From Dolomedes plantarius (Eukaryota > Arthropoda > Arachnida > Araneae > Dolomedidae): DNA of 64,000 nucleotides. The translations under genes were made by a program, and so were the position numbers. Location: assembly GCA_907164885.2 (NCBI GenBank), contig OU015495.1, forward strand, positions 100,098,832 to 100,162,831. Reading direction: 5' to 3'. Shown one piece after another: positions 48,856 to 61,660 of this stretch (positions are counted from its first letter, which is position 1; the number at the start of each line of letters is the position of its first letter). The notes beneath the pieces were generated by a model. The model was not told the DNA's origin and searched no databases. It saw only the letters and a list, made by a program, of their open reading frames with translations.

Positions 48856-49830
48856 ATGAGTAACCATCAATGTTTAGATGATGGAATGAGGTGGCGAATT
48901 GTAGGGAGGCTAGAAGCAGGCCAATCTGAAGTCCAATTTTGTAGAGAGTTCAATTTAACGCCCAGCGTCGTGTGTAACTTATGGAAACAGTTCAAGGATA
49001 CCGGATTCATCGAGAGAAAGCCTGGGAAAGGTCGTCCAAGAGCCACGACGGCCAGAGAAGATCGCCATTTGTCAATTATAGCGAGGCGTAACAGGAGTGC
49101 TACAGCTTAGCTCTCTCGTGACTTGTATGCAGCCACAGGAACCAGTGTATCAAGGGTGACTGTTTCCAAAAGACTTCATGAGAGAGGGTTGTTTGCAAGA
49201 ACACCTGCTATTTGCGTCCCTCTCACTGCTACGCACAGGAGAATTCGTTTATCATGGTGCAGAGAGCATAGGGATTGGAGTATGGATCAATGGGCGACCG
49301 TTCTCTTCACTGATGAGTCCCGGTTCAGCCTAAACACCGATTCTCACCGTACGTCATATGGAGAGAACCAGGGACCCGCTACCTACCCTCCAATGTCCGC
49401 GAAATCGACCATTATGGCGTAGGAGGTTTAATGGTCTGGGCAGGCAGCATGTTGGATGGCCGCACACCTCTCCATGTCTTTGGAAGAGGCACTGTGACTG
49501 GTGTGAGTTATAGGGATGAGGTCTTGGAGCCCTATGTTCGTCTTTTCAGGGGTGCAGTTGGCCCTGAGTTCATTTTAATGGACGATAATGCGAGGCTACA
49601 TAAAGCTCTTCTGGTCGACGAATTTCTAGAGAGTGAGGATATTCGCCGGATGGATTGGCCAGCCAGATCTCCCGACCTTAACCTTATAGAGCATGTCTAG
49701 GACGCTCTAGGGAGGGCAATTGCAACTCGCAACCCCCCTCCGAGAACCATCCAGAGAATGAAAACAGCGTTGCTGAACGAGTGCGACCAATTGCCACAGG
49801 AAATGATAAACTGCTGGGTGGAAAAATGGG
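48856..49830 (+). pseudogene. Tc1-type transposase pseudogene (DD34E)
   Basis: Starts MSNHQCLDDGMRWRIVGRLE at 48856. Two N-terminal helix-turn-helix parts follow (VQFCREFNLTPSVVCNLWKQ, then SVSRVTVSKRLHERG). GRPRATT is the linker. The first catalytic Asp is in VLFTDESRF (near 49303), the second in LMDDNARLH (49582) and the Glu in SPDLNLIEHV (near 49668). Exactly 34 residues separate the last two. Breaks: TAG at 49108-49110, a frameshift between about 49345 and 49420, and TAG at 49698-49700 where relatives have Trp. Both TAGs fit single transitions (from CAG and TGG). The last part degenerates after CDQLPQEMINC. The second region is more GC-rich than its surroundings, suggesting fairly recent arrival. 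No TIRs found, so it may be a truncated copy. Confidence 0.9.
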
Positions 49831-52800
49831 TTTTGTGCCGTTTAAAGTTTTATAAGATTAAAGTTATAATATTAGCAGGGTTTCATTACTAATTAGTGAT
49901 TACCCATTACTAATTACCCAGGCTCGTTTTAACCCCAGCATTTCAACACTGTAAAAAAGATAGACACAACTTTTATGCTTTTATAAATGATGAGGACCAA
50001 TATTTACAAATTAACAACGAATATTTATTACACAAATAAACAATTAAATTATACAGTATTAAAATGATTCTTCTTTTCATAACTGCATGAATAATAAATA
50101 ATGTGCTAAAATGATTAATATTCTTTCAAATAACAAGTTGGGTCCTCACCGGATTAACATGTAAAGGTATGTATCATTTAAGGGATATTTAATTTAAATT
50201 TTAAATCTTAAAATAGTACTGTCAAAATTCAACAGAAGTGCAAAGACTGACTTACCCCAAAATTCGGCTATCTGCGGGCAAACTGCATCACCACCCCAGA
50301 GCGGGGCTCGAAGGCCACTCACTCTCTGCACTAAGGATCTCTATCTGTCAAAACTTTTCTCTCTCTCTCTCTCTATCATCTCTACCCCCTTAATATTCAT
50401 CTCAACTTTTTTTCATATATGTTTTCACCTTCCAATCACAATATTTTCTTCTCCATATAAACTCCACCTACATCTTAAAACCCTTTTCTAGTGGCCCTAA
50501 TATTTCTCTTTTATTAAAATCACACTTCTGATTGGACCTATACCTATCTTTCACATTTTGTCCTTTTCCTTTCTATATTTTTCTTATATTTTATTTTCTA
50601 ACACCTGGTCAGTTTCATAACATCTTTTCCTGACCATGATCCGACAATACTGCTACTGTTGCGTAAATTTCACTATAATCCTTTCAATTCCTATTCCTTA
50701 TTCTAAAGGGGCTTTTCGACTGACCCTCGTCCAACGCAAATCTTTTATCATGGGGCTTTTGACTAACCGCGATCTAATTTTACTACTGAGTCTTTCTTAT
50801 GGGGCCTTTATATGGGAGCGGCGGCTATTTCTAACTTTCCCCTCTTTACCATAAATATATTTTTATTACGTACGTTTCCCTTTTCTAACAATCTTTTAAA
50901 CTTATGTAAAAGGCCTTTTCGTATGCTGACCACTAACCGGTTGAATCCTGAATCTACCCTTCCTCTGCGTATCCAATTTTATAGCTGACTCTTATCCTTT
51001 CACTACGTTTTACAATGCATAAAGAATCTTAAACATGACTTGCAGCTGTTTATTCTCCTAGAAACTCTTTGCTGGCTTAAAGAGCCAGCAAAACTGCCTT
51101 ATTTCAAGTATGAAATCATGCTGCGAGACCTGTATATGTGTAAGAGGGGACCATACGCCCTTTTTACCCATCTATTAACCCATTTTTTTCTTTGTTCTGC
51201 AACCGCTGTTTCATACCTTCCGACTCCAAGGAGTGTGAAGCACGATCATGCGTGTGTATTACAATTATTGAATGGTTATTTGTTTTGTATTGTATCAACG
51301 TATGTACATACCAAATTTCATAAAAATCGGTACAGTAGTTCTAGAGATAATCTACCAAGTCTGCAAATTCTATTAATTTCTTTCACCATTGTAGAAAGAA
51401 AGGAATAAAACAAAGAAATTATTTTTGCATTTGTGATCGGAATTTCTTATACAAGGTTACTGTTTCATGTTTTGATAATTATTATTTCTTTTAATTTTCC
51501 AAATGAATCCCAATTTAAAGATACGTGAATTGTGAAGTGACTTTTAATAGAAAATTTCTTCAGAACTTTTAAGGAGTTTAAGTCTCGCCTCTCTGAAATA
51601 TTCCTACTATTCCGTCGGTAGCTTTTAAATCGGTGCTTTTAAATTTAAAATAGGAGGCTATAACAGTTTCTAACGGTTTTCTAATAAATGAGCATTTAAA
51701 TTTTATAAAATCAAGATCTGATTTGAATAACACGATATATATATATATAACACGTCTTTAAATGAAATGACATGTTTTGTAATACAGCTTTGTGAAACTC
51801 AAATCATTTGTAATTCTAATTCATTGTATATTCATCGCCATGAAGTTTTAAACTCCATCTAAACTAATCAACGGATGGGGCTGACAGAAAGTTCTTTATA
51901 CTTTCTTCATAGAAACTTCCTAATTTAAATTATAATACGAATAGGACAGGATGAAGGCTTTGTGAATCACGCAGGTAAATTAAGCGGAAGGTTTATTTAA
52001 GAAGCTTTAAAGTTTTTTTCTACAAAATGATAAAAAATGGGGCCTCGCACATTTTCTTCTTGAATAATCAATATTTTTGCAATATCCGTCTAGTTGGCAC
52101 TTATCGTAAATCACCCTGCGTTCTCTGACAGTTTCAAGAAAAAAACTATCTTTTCCTGCGGAGAATTAATCAGTGGTATTCACCAAGAGGTATATAAACA
52201 TAAATAAAAACGTTAAAAGCTTTTGCTGACGTTTGTTTCGGAATTTCAGCATTTTAAGATTTCCTAATGTTTTTCATACGTTACTAATTGAAATAAGTGA
52301 TATAAGTATTGAAGAGAAAAATGAGTTTTTTTGGGTGAAAAATTTAAGTTCTGAAAAATTGATCGAATGGCGACCAAAATTTTCAGGGACATATTTTTCT
52401 CTAAACACACGCAGTAACCATTAATTCATAGCTAAATGGATTTAAGGGAAATCATATTAATTTCTTTTTAGAGAACAAATGTCTCAAGGGTCTGCAGGTA
52501 ACTAACTTCCTGTAGCCAAAATACTTTCAGTACATGGTTAAATTTCATTAAATTATTGTTATAATTGGATATTAGTGTATAATTGTATGAACAAACAAAA
52601 TAAAGCATTAGTTCAATGTGTCTCAGAAACCACTTAAGGGAAATAAATATATTTATGGATATTCCCCGTAGTTTAAAGTAAACATAATACTTTGTTTTTA
52701 TTACGAAATTACAATATGGAGCGTTAAATGTTTAAAATTATTCATTGCTTTTAAATAATATTTATTTAAAGTTCTAAGCTAAAATACTTTGAATGGGTCC

Positions 52801-53944
52801 CCCACATGCAAACATACATGTATATATGTTTGTGTTACGTCAAAAAAGTATTTTAATTCCCTATAATATTTGAAGTTCCTGACGTGACCTATAAATTGAC
52901 CTTTTTAACTGGTGAAGTTTTTAATTTACATATCTATGTAAGGTATCCTCTGTGAGCAGAAACGTGGAGAGCCTGAGACATTAAAACCTGTATTGTTTAA
53001 CTCATAAAATAAGTAAAAAGGAGGAAGAGGAAAGACATGGTTAAATAAATTGTTTTACTAGTTCAAATTGTGTTATTTCGTTGAGAAGTGCTACGGCCAC
53101 TGCAGTTAATTTCGATGGACAATAACTTAGTGTTAGTGAAAATTTTTCAAGTTTAACTCGTACACACGAAGGGACACTACGTATTAATTTCATTAACGTA
53201 TTTATTCCTACTATCCTTAATTGTTTCTTCATTAGGAGCATTTGTTACATTTTTTATGGTGAATTATTACTCCTTTCAACGGTTGGCCATTTAAACTGCC
53301 TTCTCCCTTGACAGGAAGGCACAAATTTTTAACGACAGATTAGTCCAACTCTTACCGTTTACCCAGCGTATATAAACTTCTAATTGGTATGTTCTATATA
53401 CCCGTTCCATACAGCTCTCGTTTTTAAATGTATTTCTCATAATTTTATTTTAATTTGAAAATGTATTAGGAACAACATTTTCTTATTATTTTTGTTCCTT
53501 TTCAATTCAATAAAAATTACGTATTTCTGTTTAAGGTTTTTGAGTGAAAGCGCAGGAAATGAATGTGTTCGGAAATTATATCAAATGGTATTCATTCGCA
53601 AATTCATTATTCGATAATTTCATGCCAATTCTTCCATTTTAAAATGTATAACAAACAGTTCAGCACAGTTTCCATTTCTCTTCTTTTTCCCTAATATAAT
53701 TTTATTGTAGAACTTATATTTAAATTGATTATTGAAGAATTTTCTTTAAGTTATTTTACTCAGTACTGATATGGATTCGTTTGGAAATAAACATCTAACA
53801 TTTAAATCTAGCACGCTCACTGAAGAATATAAAAATAAAGTAGTATCTACCCTATTTATAGTATATCATACTTTGAACCCTCATACAAAACCCGCAGAAA
53901 CTGAGTAAAAAAATTTATCTTTTCTGATAGACCATTAAAATTAT
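49831..53944. other. Unassigned sequence
   Basis: No element ends recognised. A pyrimidine-rich stretch at 50335-50640 and the open frame 51040-51408 lack domains. Within the latter, 51302-51352 (CCAAATTTCATAAAAATCGG then TACAGTAGTTCTAGAGA) resembles a motif common at arthropod LINE 3' ends, so this may be a LINE tail. Confidence 0.4.
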
Positions 53945-53948
53945 TAAC

Positions 53949-54548
53949 CCTTTAGCAGTAATCTTTCCTGGGTCTGCCAGGCCCAGGAATTTAAATTTTT
54001 TTCAAAAATACATAAAAGCTAATTAATCATTGAAAATTGTTTTAGGACATCGAATAAAGCATACTAAGTCTGAAATTAAATAAATCGATTTTATTTTATT
54101 TTTTTTACATACTAAAAACAAGTTACATAATAACATTTATAGAAAACCCGATGCAAAAAATAAATTTGATTAAAATCTAAAAAAATATCTAAACACTGCA
54201 ACTGCAATTTTGACATATCATCGTTGCATGTTTTAAGCAGATACAGACTGAACATCATCTTGACACTGTAAATTATTGAAAATCTTTTTTGAGATAGACG
54301 GGTCCATGGTGAAAAAAACTAACATGATTAAGTGAAAACCTTAGGTCTATGAGGCCCAGTTTAGCTTTTTGAGATTTGTTTGTCACTTCAGATTTGGAAT
54401 TAAACTAAGGTAGGATCAAGCAATACCATCTGGAGGATTAGATAGGAAGGTATTCTAGTGGTGAACTGGTTAACTAGTTTGTATATATCAGATAATACGA
54501 AAACTGTTGTCTCCTGGGCCTCACAGACCCAGGGATATCACGGAAGGG
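53949..54548. mobile_element. piggyBac-like MITE with perfect TTAA target duplication
   Basis: TTAA (53945-53948) precedes CCCTTTAGCAGTAATCTTTC. On the right, the reverse complement CCCTTCCGTGATATCCCTGG faces TTAA (54549-54552). Subterminal palindromic blocks CCTGGGTCTGCCAGGCCCAG and CCTGGGCCTCACAGACCCAG mirror each other. 600 bp, no transposase. Confidence 0.88.
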
Positions 54549-54626
54549 TTAAAACGGTTCAAATAAAAGCCATAATGGAGAAGAGATACAAAATGTAGAA
54601 GTGCTGAATATTATAATACACCGCGG

Positions 54627-55197
54627 TGTGTGGTCGAGAGACGGTCAATAATAAAACTCTTATAACAACTCCAGAGGAAAAAAATATATAAAGGCATGAG
54701 GAACACTAAGGTGGCGTAAAAGGAAAGCTGTCTGTGTGGCCATCGATAGCGATCAAAAGACTATAAATGTTGCAAGATAGATTGCGACATTATTTTATGG
54801 CCCACAATAAAACTTTCAGATAATGGTCAAAGTGGTATCCCAAACGAAAATTATGGTGGGAAGGTACTTGGTAGACTGTGAACATGAGCAGTTAAATATG
54901 GGACCAATTTTGGCAGGAACTGCTAAGGGAAAAGCAGCCCACTGTCCAATGAGAGAAAAAGGGGAGGGCCAAAATGGCCCCGGTAAACGAACAACAGCCT
55001 CTCCAAGAAAAAAACGAGTGAAGGTCGAAAGATTTCGCTTGATGTTCCCTGGAGCTCTGACGCAGACTGAGATATAGAGAGCCGACTGAGCTGTCTCGGA
55101 GTCTAGCGGAAGCTCCTGGAATCTGACATGATGATGCAGAATATGACATGATGTGGGCACCTGACAACGAAATCCTTCATCGCTGTATTCTTCAACA
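54627..55197 (+). mobile_element. Candidate LTR (single), uncertain
   Basis: A block more GC-rich than its surroundings starts TGTGTGGTCGAGAG and ends TTCAACA, with a TATA box TATATAAAGG at 54685 and an AATAAA at 54804. Downstream TGGCTCCCGAAAA (55206) could be a primer-binding site. No second copy or internal coding seen. Overlapping open frames on both strands (54823-55077 plus; 54816-55160 minus) have no recognised domain. Confidence 0.25.
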
Positions 55198-56473
55198 GTA
55201 GTAAGTGGCTCCCGAAAAATCCTAGAAATAATACTTTGACCGAATATTTCGTCTCTGCTTCTGATTCCTCGTGTATTAAGTGTTAATATGAAGGGGAACC
55301 TTATTCTATTATTAATTTCACTTTAAAAGAATTTTTAGTATTGTCGAATAAATGTATGATAAAGGCCAATTCTCTATGTTTCCTTGCTTGCCCCAACATA
55401 TGCAAGCATCAATTTATTAAGGTTCAGTTATAATCTATAAAAAGAGTTGGTTCGTCCGAATTAACATTTTAAAAAAAGCAAGAATGTATACCAAATGACT
55501 GATTGAGCATTGTCATTACTCAAACAGTCTTAGATCTTTTGCACGCGGTAGGAGTCAAGGTCAATGATTGAAGAGAGGTTAAGGGTTTATGAAAGGTTTT
55601 AAATTCGCTTCGTAAGACTAAATAAAAAAAAAAGAGCAGCAGCTTATTTTGACAAGCGCTACGTGAATGTCTCTCTACAGAGATAAATACCTCCCGTAGA
55701 AGACAATATCGAGTAAATGCATTCCCTTACATGTCGAGTGTATGGAAGACACGATAAACGTCAAAATCAAAATAATGGTTTAAATCATTTTCGTCAAAAA
55801 TTATCCGAGTAAGATTTCATACTGAGTTATTGATAAAATCAAATAAATGCTAAGCACTCTCATTATCTCTTATTTACATGAGCGATAGCACATTAAAAAT
55901 GAAGGATATAAAAAATATGCTTAGATTAATTACCTCTTTCGTTCCTCATTAATGGAAATTTATGAGGAACGACAGTCATTACATGCATAATAGACTGGAA
56001 TACAGTCTATTATGCATGTAAAAGATGAAGCGTCACTAGTGAGCTAATAACGATGCATACTCGAATTGCATGAGTCGCATTCGTTCATACATTCTTTTCG
56101 CCCTTTAAATTAGGTACTGCGTTCTGAAATACTTGTGCATGGATGTTAGATAAATACATTTTTGGAATGTTTCCTCAGTATTCATTTCGGCTAAAAGCAA
56201 TAACAAGAATAGGCTTGTTGTATATTTATCTTATTTGAAAAAACTGAAGAGAATGAGCAACATTGAACATTGACTAAAAAGCTGAAACTAATTAGAGATT
56301 AATAAATAATTTATAATACGCTCACATACGTGGGTATATGCGTGTGTGTGTGTAAAAAAAGGGAACGCTAGAGATACACAAGAAATGAGAAGGAGGGCAT
56401 ATTTTTACAATCTTTTTATTACGTTGAAAGTAAAGCAAAATCTATGGACTCAAACCGAAAGCTGTTTTAAAAG
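55198..56473. other. Unassigned AT-rich sequence
   Basis: Holds a perfect 19-bp hairpin (55979-56021); nothing else recognised. Confidence 0.4.
55979..56021. repeat. Perfect hairpin, 19-bp stem
   Basis: TTACATGCATAATAGACTG, loop GAATA, then the exact complement. Confidence 0.95.
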
Positions 56474-56475
56474 TA

Positions 56476-57409
56476 CAGGGAGATTTTTAAAAAAAACTGA
56501 CACTACTCTGAGCCATCTGTAGCGTGATCTATCAGTCAGAATTCCACCAAAATTGATAGAGGGGATAAGAACGACATGGCAAAGAGTTTCTATGAAAACA
56601 AAAGCTCCAAAAGTCGCCGATAGGGAATGATATGACGCTGTTGTTGTCGGAGCACCCGAGAATTTGTATAAAAGGCAAGTAAAACATCAAAATACAAATC
56701 ACGACTATGTAGTTGACAGCTGCACCAGTACTTCGGTCTACTGGGTACTTTGGCGGATAAGGGATAAATACCAAACAAGTTGTAAGCAGACAAATGAATT
56801 AACAAAGAAATTTCACTGCAATGCCACTTTATGCAGCAAATCCCCTTCTCTCTCCTACAATGTGACCACAGTCCTGGTGGACGACACATTGCATCCTGAA
56901 CACTGCGTTCTCAACGGTCAAGCGTAACATGCCACCAGGAATGTTCATCAAAGTCCGGGATATGTTGTCCATTAGGGCTGCCAAGTTCGAGATTCCGCCA
57001 AGATACACCTTAGATTTTAAATAACCCCACAGAAAGATGTTACATGGATTAGGCCCGGGTAGCGAGGTGGCTATGCAAGTGGAAAAAAGCGACTGATAAC
57101 CTTTTCTTCTGTAAAAAGAAGGCGCAACAGATTCCGCACCTATAGCCCAAAATACTGACGCTGCTGTCGGCTACGTAGTCATAAATTTGCATTATGACGT
57201 TTTACTTGCTTTTTATACACATTCTCGGATGTGCCGACAACAGCGCCATATCGTCCCCTATCGGCGACTTTTGTAACTAATTTTTTTTTTTTCACGGAAA
57301 CTCTTTCCCATGTCGTCCTTAGTCCCTCTATCTATTTTGGTGGAATTCCGACTGATAGATCGCGCTGCAGATGGCTCTGAGTAGTGTCAGTTTAAAAAAA
57401 TTCCCCCAG
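56476..57409 (-). mobile_element. Mariner-like element with ~250-bp TIRs
   Basis: The left end CAGGGAGATTTTTAAAAA and right end (reverse complement CTGGGGGAATTTTTTTAAA) are flanked by TA (56474-56475, 57410-57411). The arms match over about 56476-56730 and 57160-57409 (e.g. AAAAGTCGCCGATAGGG, GGTATAAAA-type blocks). The centre encodes a transposase C-terminal remnant on the minus strand. 934 bp. Confidence 0.9.
56829..57085 (-). pseudogene. Transposase C-terminal remnant (mariner-like), minus strand
   Basis: One open frame on the minus strand: CIATSLPGPNPCNIFLWGYL, then KSKVYLGGISNLAALMDNIS, then RTLMNIPGGMLRLTVENAVF and RMQCVVHQDCGHI, stop at 56829-56831. Related transposases have a catalytic Asp where this reads NPCNIFLWGY (NPCD expected), so the third catalytic residue appears mutated to Asn. 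Shares the NIP..MLR..VENAV block with 40484-40596. The earlier catalytic region is deleted between the arms. Confidence 0.75.
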
Positions 57410-58778
57410 TATTACTCATCAATAAAAAATATTGTCGCGGGCTAACACACTATTAGAAATACAATAAAATGTTATTCCATAAACAAAGAAATAATGAAAA
57501 GCATCGAGACAAAAAATAGCGTTCCTGAATGGCACTAATTTGCAGTGTCAAACTGGTCGATAAATTCTAAACAGTTATTTCTAGGAAAAAATGCCCGATT
57601 TTTTTCTTCGACACAATCTTAAAGAAATATTATTCTCAATTTTTTTTAGAGCGTCGTGTTTCCCGTATAGTTTTCCTCTCTTTTTTCCTCTCGGATATCT
57701 TGTTTATTGCTCTACTCCACAAATCATGTATCCTAACGATAAAGGGGGCGGTTTTCCAGGAAGACACATAAGCAACGAGGTGTGTCCGGAAAGAAGCGGG
57801 AAAAAAAAAATGAAAAAAAGAAGAGAGGTTAAAGACAACGCTGGGTAGCAGCCAAAGATTCGGCACGGAAAGGTAGAAAAAGAGATATCCTTAACATGTG
57901 TTGAACTTAAAATTAGTGCCAAGGCGATAGCATTTACAATCGAGATCAAAGAGTGCGATTGCGTTATCGTGTATGCCAAACTACTTTGTGTTCTTTCCGG
58001 GGGGAAATTTAAAAACACGAAATTGTGCTTCTTGATTATTTGCTGCGGCATTAAAACTTCGCAATAGCTAAACTGCCAACTCTCCCCCCTCCCCCATCCC
58101 TTTAAAGAAAGAAAAAAATAAAACATGCATACCTTGATCATATTTTTAAAACAGATTATTCCGTTGTATTCACAAAATGTTCAACCCTTCAGCGGGCGTG
58201 CCCGTGTATAAAGTGCAACATTTTCATAATTTTGAATGGTTTGTTTTTACACGTAAGGTTTCAATGCTCTAAGCAGTTTCTATTTATAGCTACACCCTTT
58301 CTAATGCAGGTCTGATTTTCTGACCCATGTATTCCTTTCCATTCATTTGTTAGTCTTGATTTAACCGTGATAAACCAGCGATTATACTGGATTACAATAC
58401 GAAAAAAAGCAGGACTTGATGATGGAGTCGATCAAATGTGCAGCTATTACACGGTATTCCGCATATCACGAAGATGGACAATCTCATTGTTTTTTAGTTT
58501 TTTGGACATAATAGGAATCGATTCGCAATTTGTCCTTACAAACCGGACAATTTTGAAATAAGGCGATTCTATATGGATTATTTGGCTTTAATTATAAATA
58601 TATCTCAATATCATCAACATTTTATATCTTGTCATAAAACTCAGATTCATGATTTTCAATTTCAAAAGAAAATGTTTATTACAGAAGGAGAAATCAAGGT
58701 TGAAAGAGAAGTTGCACTTTATGCAACGCGCGTCTGCTGGTGTTCCAAAAAGTGGTGCGCCCGCTGAATGGTTAATGT
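57410..58778. other. Unassigned sequence
   Basis: Purine-rich run at 57795-57835. Overlapping frames on both strands at 57591-58141 have no recognised domain. Confidence 0.4.
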
Positions 58779-58786
58779 ATTTAACA

Positions 58787-59415
58787 CAGGATTCCCAACC
58801 TTTTTCCTACATCGACCCCTTTTAAAAGAATTATTTTCTTCATCGACCCCCCCTCACATTTTTTCTACAGCGTACACCATAATTATAATACTAATAATTG
58901 CACATAAAACACTGACAGATAACAATTTGACTAAGAATAGGAACAAAAAATTAGAAAAAGTGGTTCATTAAGTTTGTTTTATTATTTTTGTACTATTTTC
59001 ATTTTTAATTTCACAAATATAAACAAGATTTCAGAAACACAGATATTATAATTGCATAAAAGTTCGATTTCAATTAATGTGGTGGTTGTGCTTGATGCAC
59101 TAATACAACTTTTTTAACGTTTGGGCTGAAATTTTGTATCATTTTATAGTCACAATAACTAACATAACGAATATAAATATATATTTTATTAAACAATTTT
59201 ACAATGCATGGATCACTCCACCTTAAGCAAATCTGTATTTATACATGTTGAAACGGATGGTATTATCTAATAATTACATTCCTAAAAATTTAAATTAAAT
59301 TTTAAAACAGAAAAATTGATCATCCACCCCTAATAGACCCCTGGAATACTATAGATCATTTTTAAAGTTCCATTGACCTCCGAGGGGTCCACCCGGATCC
59401 CGTTGGGAATCCCTG
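58787..59415. mobile_element. Non-autonomous hAT-like element with perfect 8-bp duplication
   Basis: The ends CAGGATTCCCAACCTTTTTC and (reverse complement) CAGGGATTCCCAACGGG are inverted repeats. They are flanked by ATTTAACA on both sides (58779-58786, 59416-59423). Subterminal CATCGACCCC.. and GGGGTCCACC blocks. The open frame 58768-58971 lies across the left end and is not a gene. 629 bp. Confidence 0.93.
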
Positions 59416-59423
59416 ATTTAACA

Positions 59424-60842
59424 TGTATGTAGCTGACATTATCTAGCAATCTGGACTTAAGATATTCGTGAGGTAGTCACGTGATTCAGTTTTGAAAGGT
59501 AGAGAAATGATTATTTCATGAGCTTAAGTGGGAAACATCATGTACCCAAGAAGCGGTAAGAAATTTAAATTATTATTAAAAAAAATGAACTCGTGACAGT
59601 GGATGGACAAAAATATATTATTACATTATACCTGCTTTACAAAACACTTTTATTCGGATCTCGGCTAACCAAGTAACGCGCATTAAATTAGAAACTTTGT
59701 CACCCTGCACGCTAATTAATTCTTACGTGGGAGCAGTCCTTCCTTACAAACTGGCCTCAACTTCACACGCTAGCCAATCTGGCACTCGTGAAGTCTAAGC
59801 GAAGATAAACAGCCAAGTCTACGTTGTTTACTTATGCTTCGACGACAGAGAGAAAATAGCTGTCGCGGCTTTGTCGCATAAATAACTAAGTGCGTATGTC
59901 ATACTCTCTAAACTGTAAAAGAGGTGTTATCTTCATAAAATTACGTTCCGACAAAGGGGAGTGTGATGCTTTTTCGAAATAAAATTACCCTTGACGAATA
60001 ATCAACAGGGATGCTAATTAACTAATAACTGCTTAGCAAGGTCTTTACATTTATTGTATTTCGTAAAATATATGTTAGGTACTGGGCTTCAATATTTGGA
60101 AATATCAGTTAGCTTAGAAATTTAGCAGCGACTTTGCAGCCGCAACATATTTTCGAAATTCTAAAAATATTTTATTGTTACGCAGAAGTGAAAGGTTACT
60201 CTGAAATGACCAGGAATCAAGCCCAAAACGGAATACAATCCTATGCCAGAACGAAACAAGATTCAAGCAAAATTTTACTTATCTTGAAATATTCTTCTAG
60301 GTCCGGGCCATCATTTTCTGGTGTCTTAATATTCCGGGTATTTAAGTTCGGATTGCAACATCTGTTTAATTTAAACCCCCAAAATACTCAAAATAAATAA
60401 CATAACATTTTAATACAAATTCCAACAAATTTAAGACTTGGGATTTAATACGTTAACTCAAGGAAAAAGAATGATACAAGTTTGTCAAAATATCAGGTAG
60501 TAGAACACCGAAGATTAAGGAAGTATAATGGGAACTACAATCCATGCCTAGTCATCTACTGTGATTTGGAGCTGGAATACAAATTCACTTTATATAGGAG
60601 TTGAGGGATATGGCGCAGATGTCAGACAAAATTTGCTTTAATTGTTTCGCAAATTGGATTGCGAGAAGTCGCATGTAACTCCTATTGTAACAAGTCATCA
60701 CACCACCTATACATGTAGTTTTTACACCGTAGCCCCTGACCAGTACTTTGTATCTTAATATACAGTCATTTTTATCATCTGCTGTGATTTCACTAGATGT
60801 GCTTGACTTCATTTCTTCACCATTCACGCCTTGTAATGCACA
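59424..60842. other. Unassigned AT-rich sequence
   Basis: Open frames at 60134-60400 (+) and 60585-60827 (-) are without recognised domains. Confidence 0.4.
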
Positions 60843-60850
60843 TTAACAAC

Positions 60851-61309
60851 CATAGGCCGTCGGAGGGGCACTTCCCCTCCCAACTTAACTTAAAATAAAT
60901 TGAAACGTTAATAGAAATTCAGATAAAACCGGAAAATTGTAGAAATTGCTTTTAAGAAAGTTGGTTTTTTCCCGCTTTTACAAACTGTGAATCTGAAGAT
61001 TCCGACTATGTCTTAAGCCTTAACAAAGTTTTTAACAGTGATATGATCCATATCAAAAATTTGATGCTATATGTTTTTTTCTCATTTTATTTATATTATA
61101 TTTATTTTTCTCACTGTATAACTTTTGAATACTAATCAAACATCAATTCTATTGTTATTCATTTTTAAAAAAATCATAATCTTTCATATTTTAAGGACCA
61201 CCTGGCAGTCAATGCGCTGAGGAGGGCCCTTAAGAATTCAATTCGTGCCTCTCCCCCCCCCCCAAAAAAAAAAAAAAAAAAAAAAAGTTAGAAGCACGCT
61301 ACGCCTATG
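60851..61309. mobile_element. Non-autonomous hAT-like element, second family
   Basis: The ends CATAGGCCGTCGGAGGGGCA and (reverse complement) CATAGGCGTAGCGTGCTTC are related, and TTAACAAC flanks both sides exactly (60843-60850, 61310-61317). The right part holds C(11) and A(24) runs. 459 bp, no coding. Confidence 0.9.
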
Positions 61310-61317
61310 TTAACAAC

Positions 61318-61660
61318 CGTTCAAAAATGTCGTGGTACTCTCCATTAAAGTAAGTTAAGACCTGCGATATCATTTTCGTATATACGCTGTAAAGTAATTT
61401 AAACGGGAAGTGAAGGGGATCAATTCGAACTTAGCTTTGCATTTTAAAAATGATCTGTCATATGATAGTCATACCTTCTGAGAGGAACCCTGAAAGAGCT
61501 TTTCATAAACAATATACCAAAGAGCATTGCTTTCTTTTATTGATAAATTGCTGCTGTTGTTTGCCAATGCGGGGCACTTATCAATGAAAACATTCGCACT
61601 TTAACCGTGAGAATCGGTTGTTGCTTTCAATGAGGAGATCGTATAGGGAAAGCATCACCA
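61318..61660. other. Unassigned sequence
   Basis: Nothing recognised. Confidence 0.4.

Noticed and set aside
51040..51408. 122-residue frame as a gene
   Set aside because: Composition ordinary for non-coding DNA and it includes a transposon-like 3' motif.
54816..55160. 114-residue minus-strand frame as a gene
   Set aside because: Both strands are open here because of composition; no domain, and the block may be an LTR.
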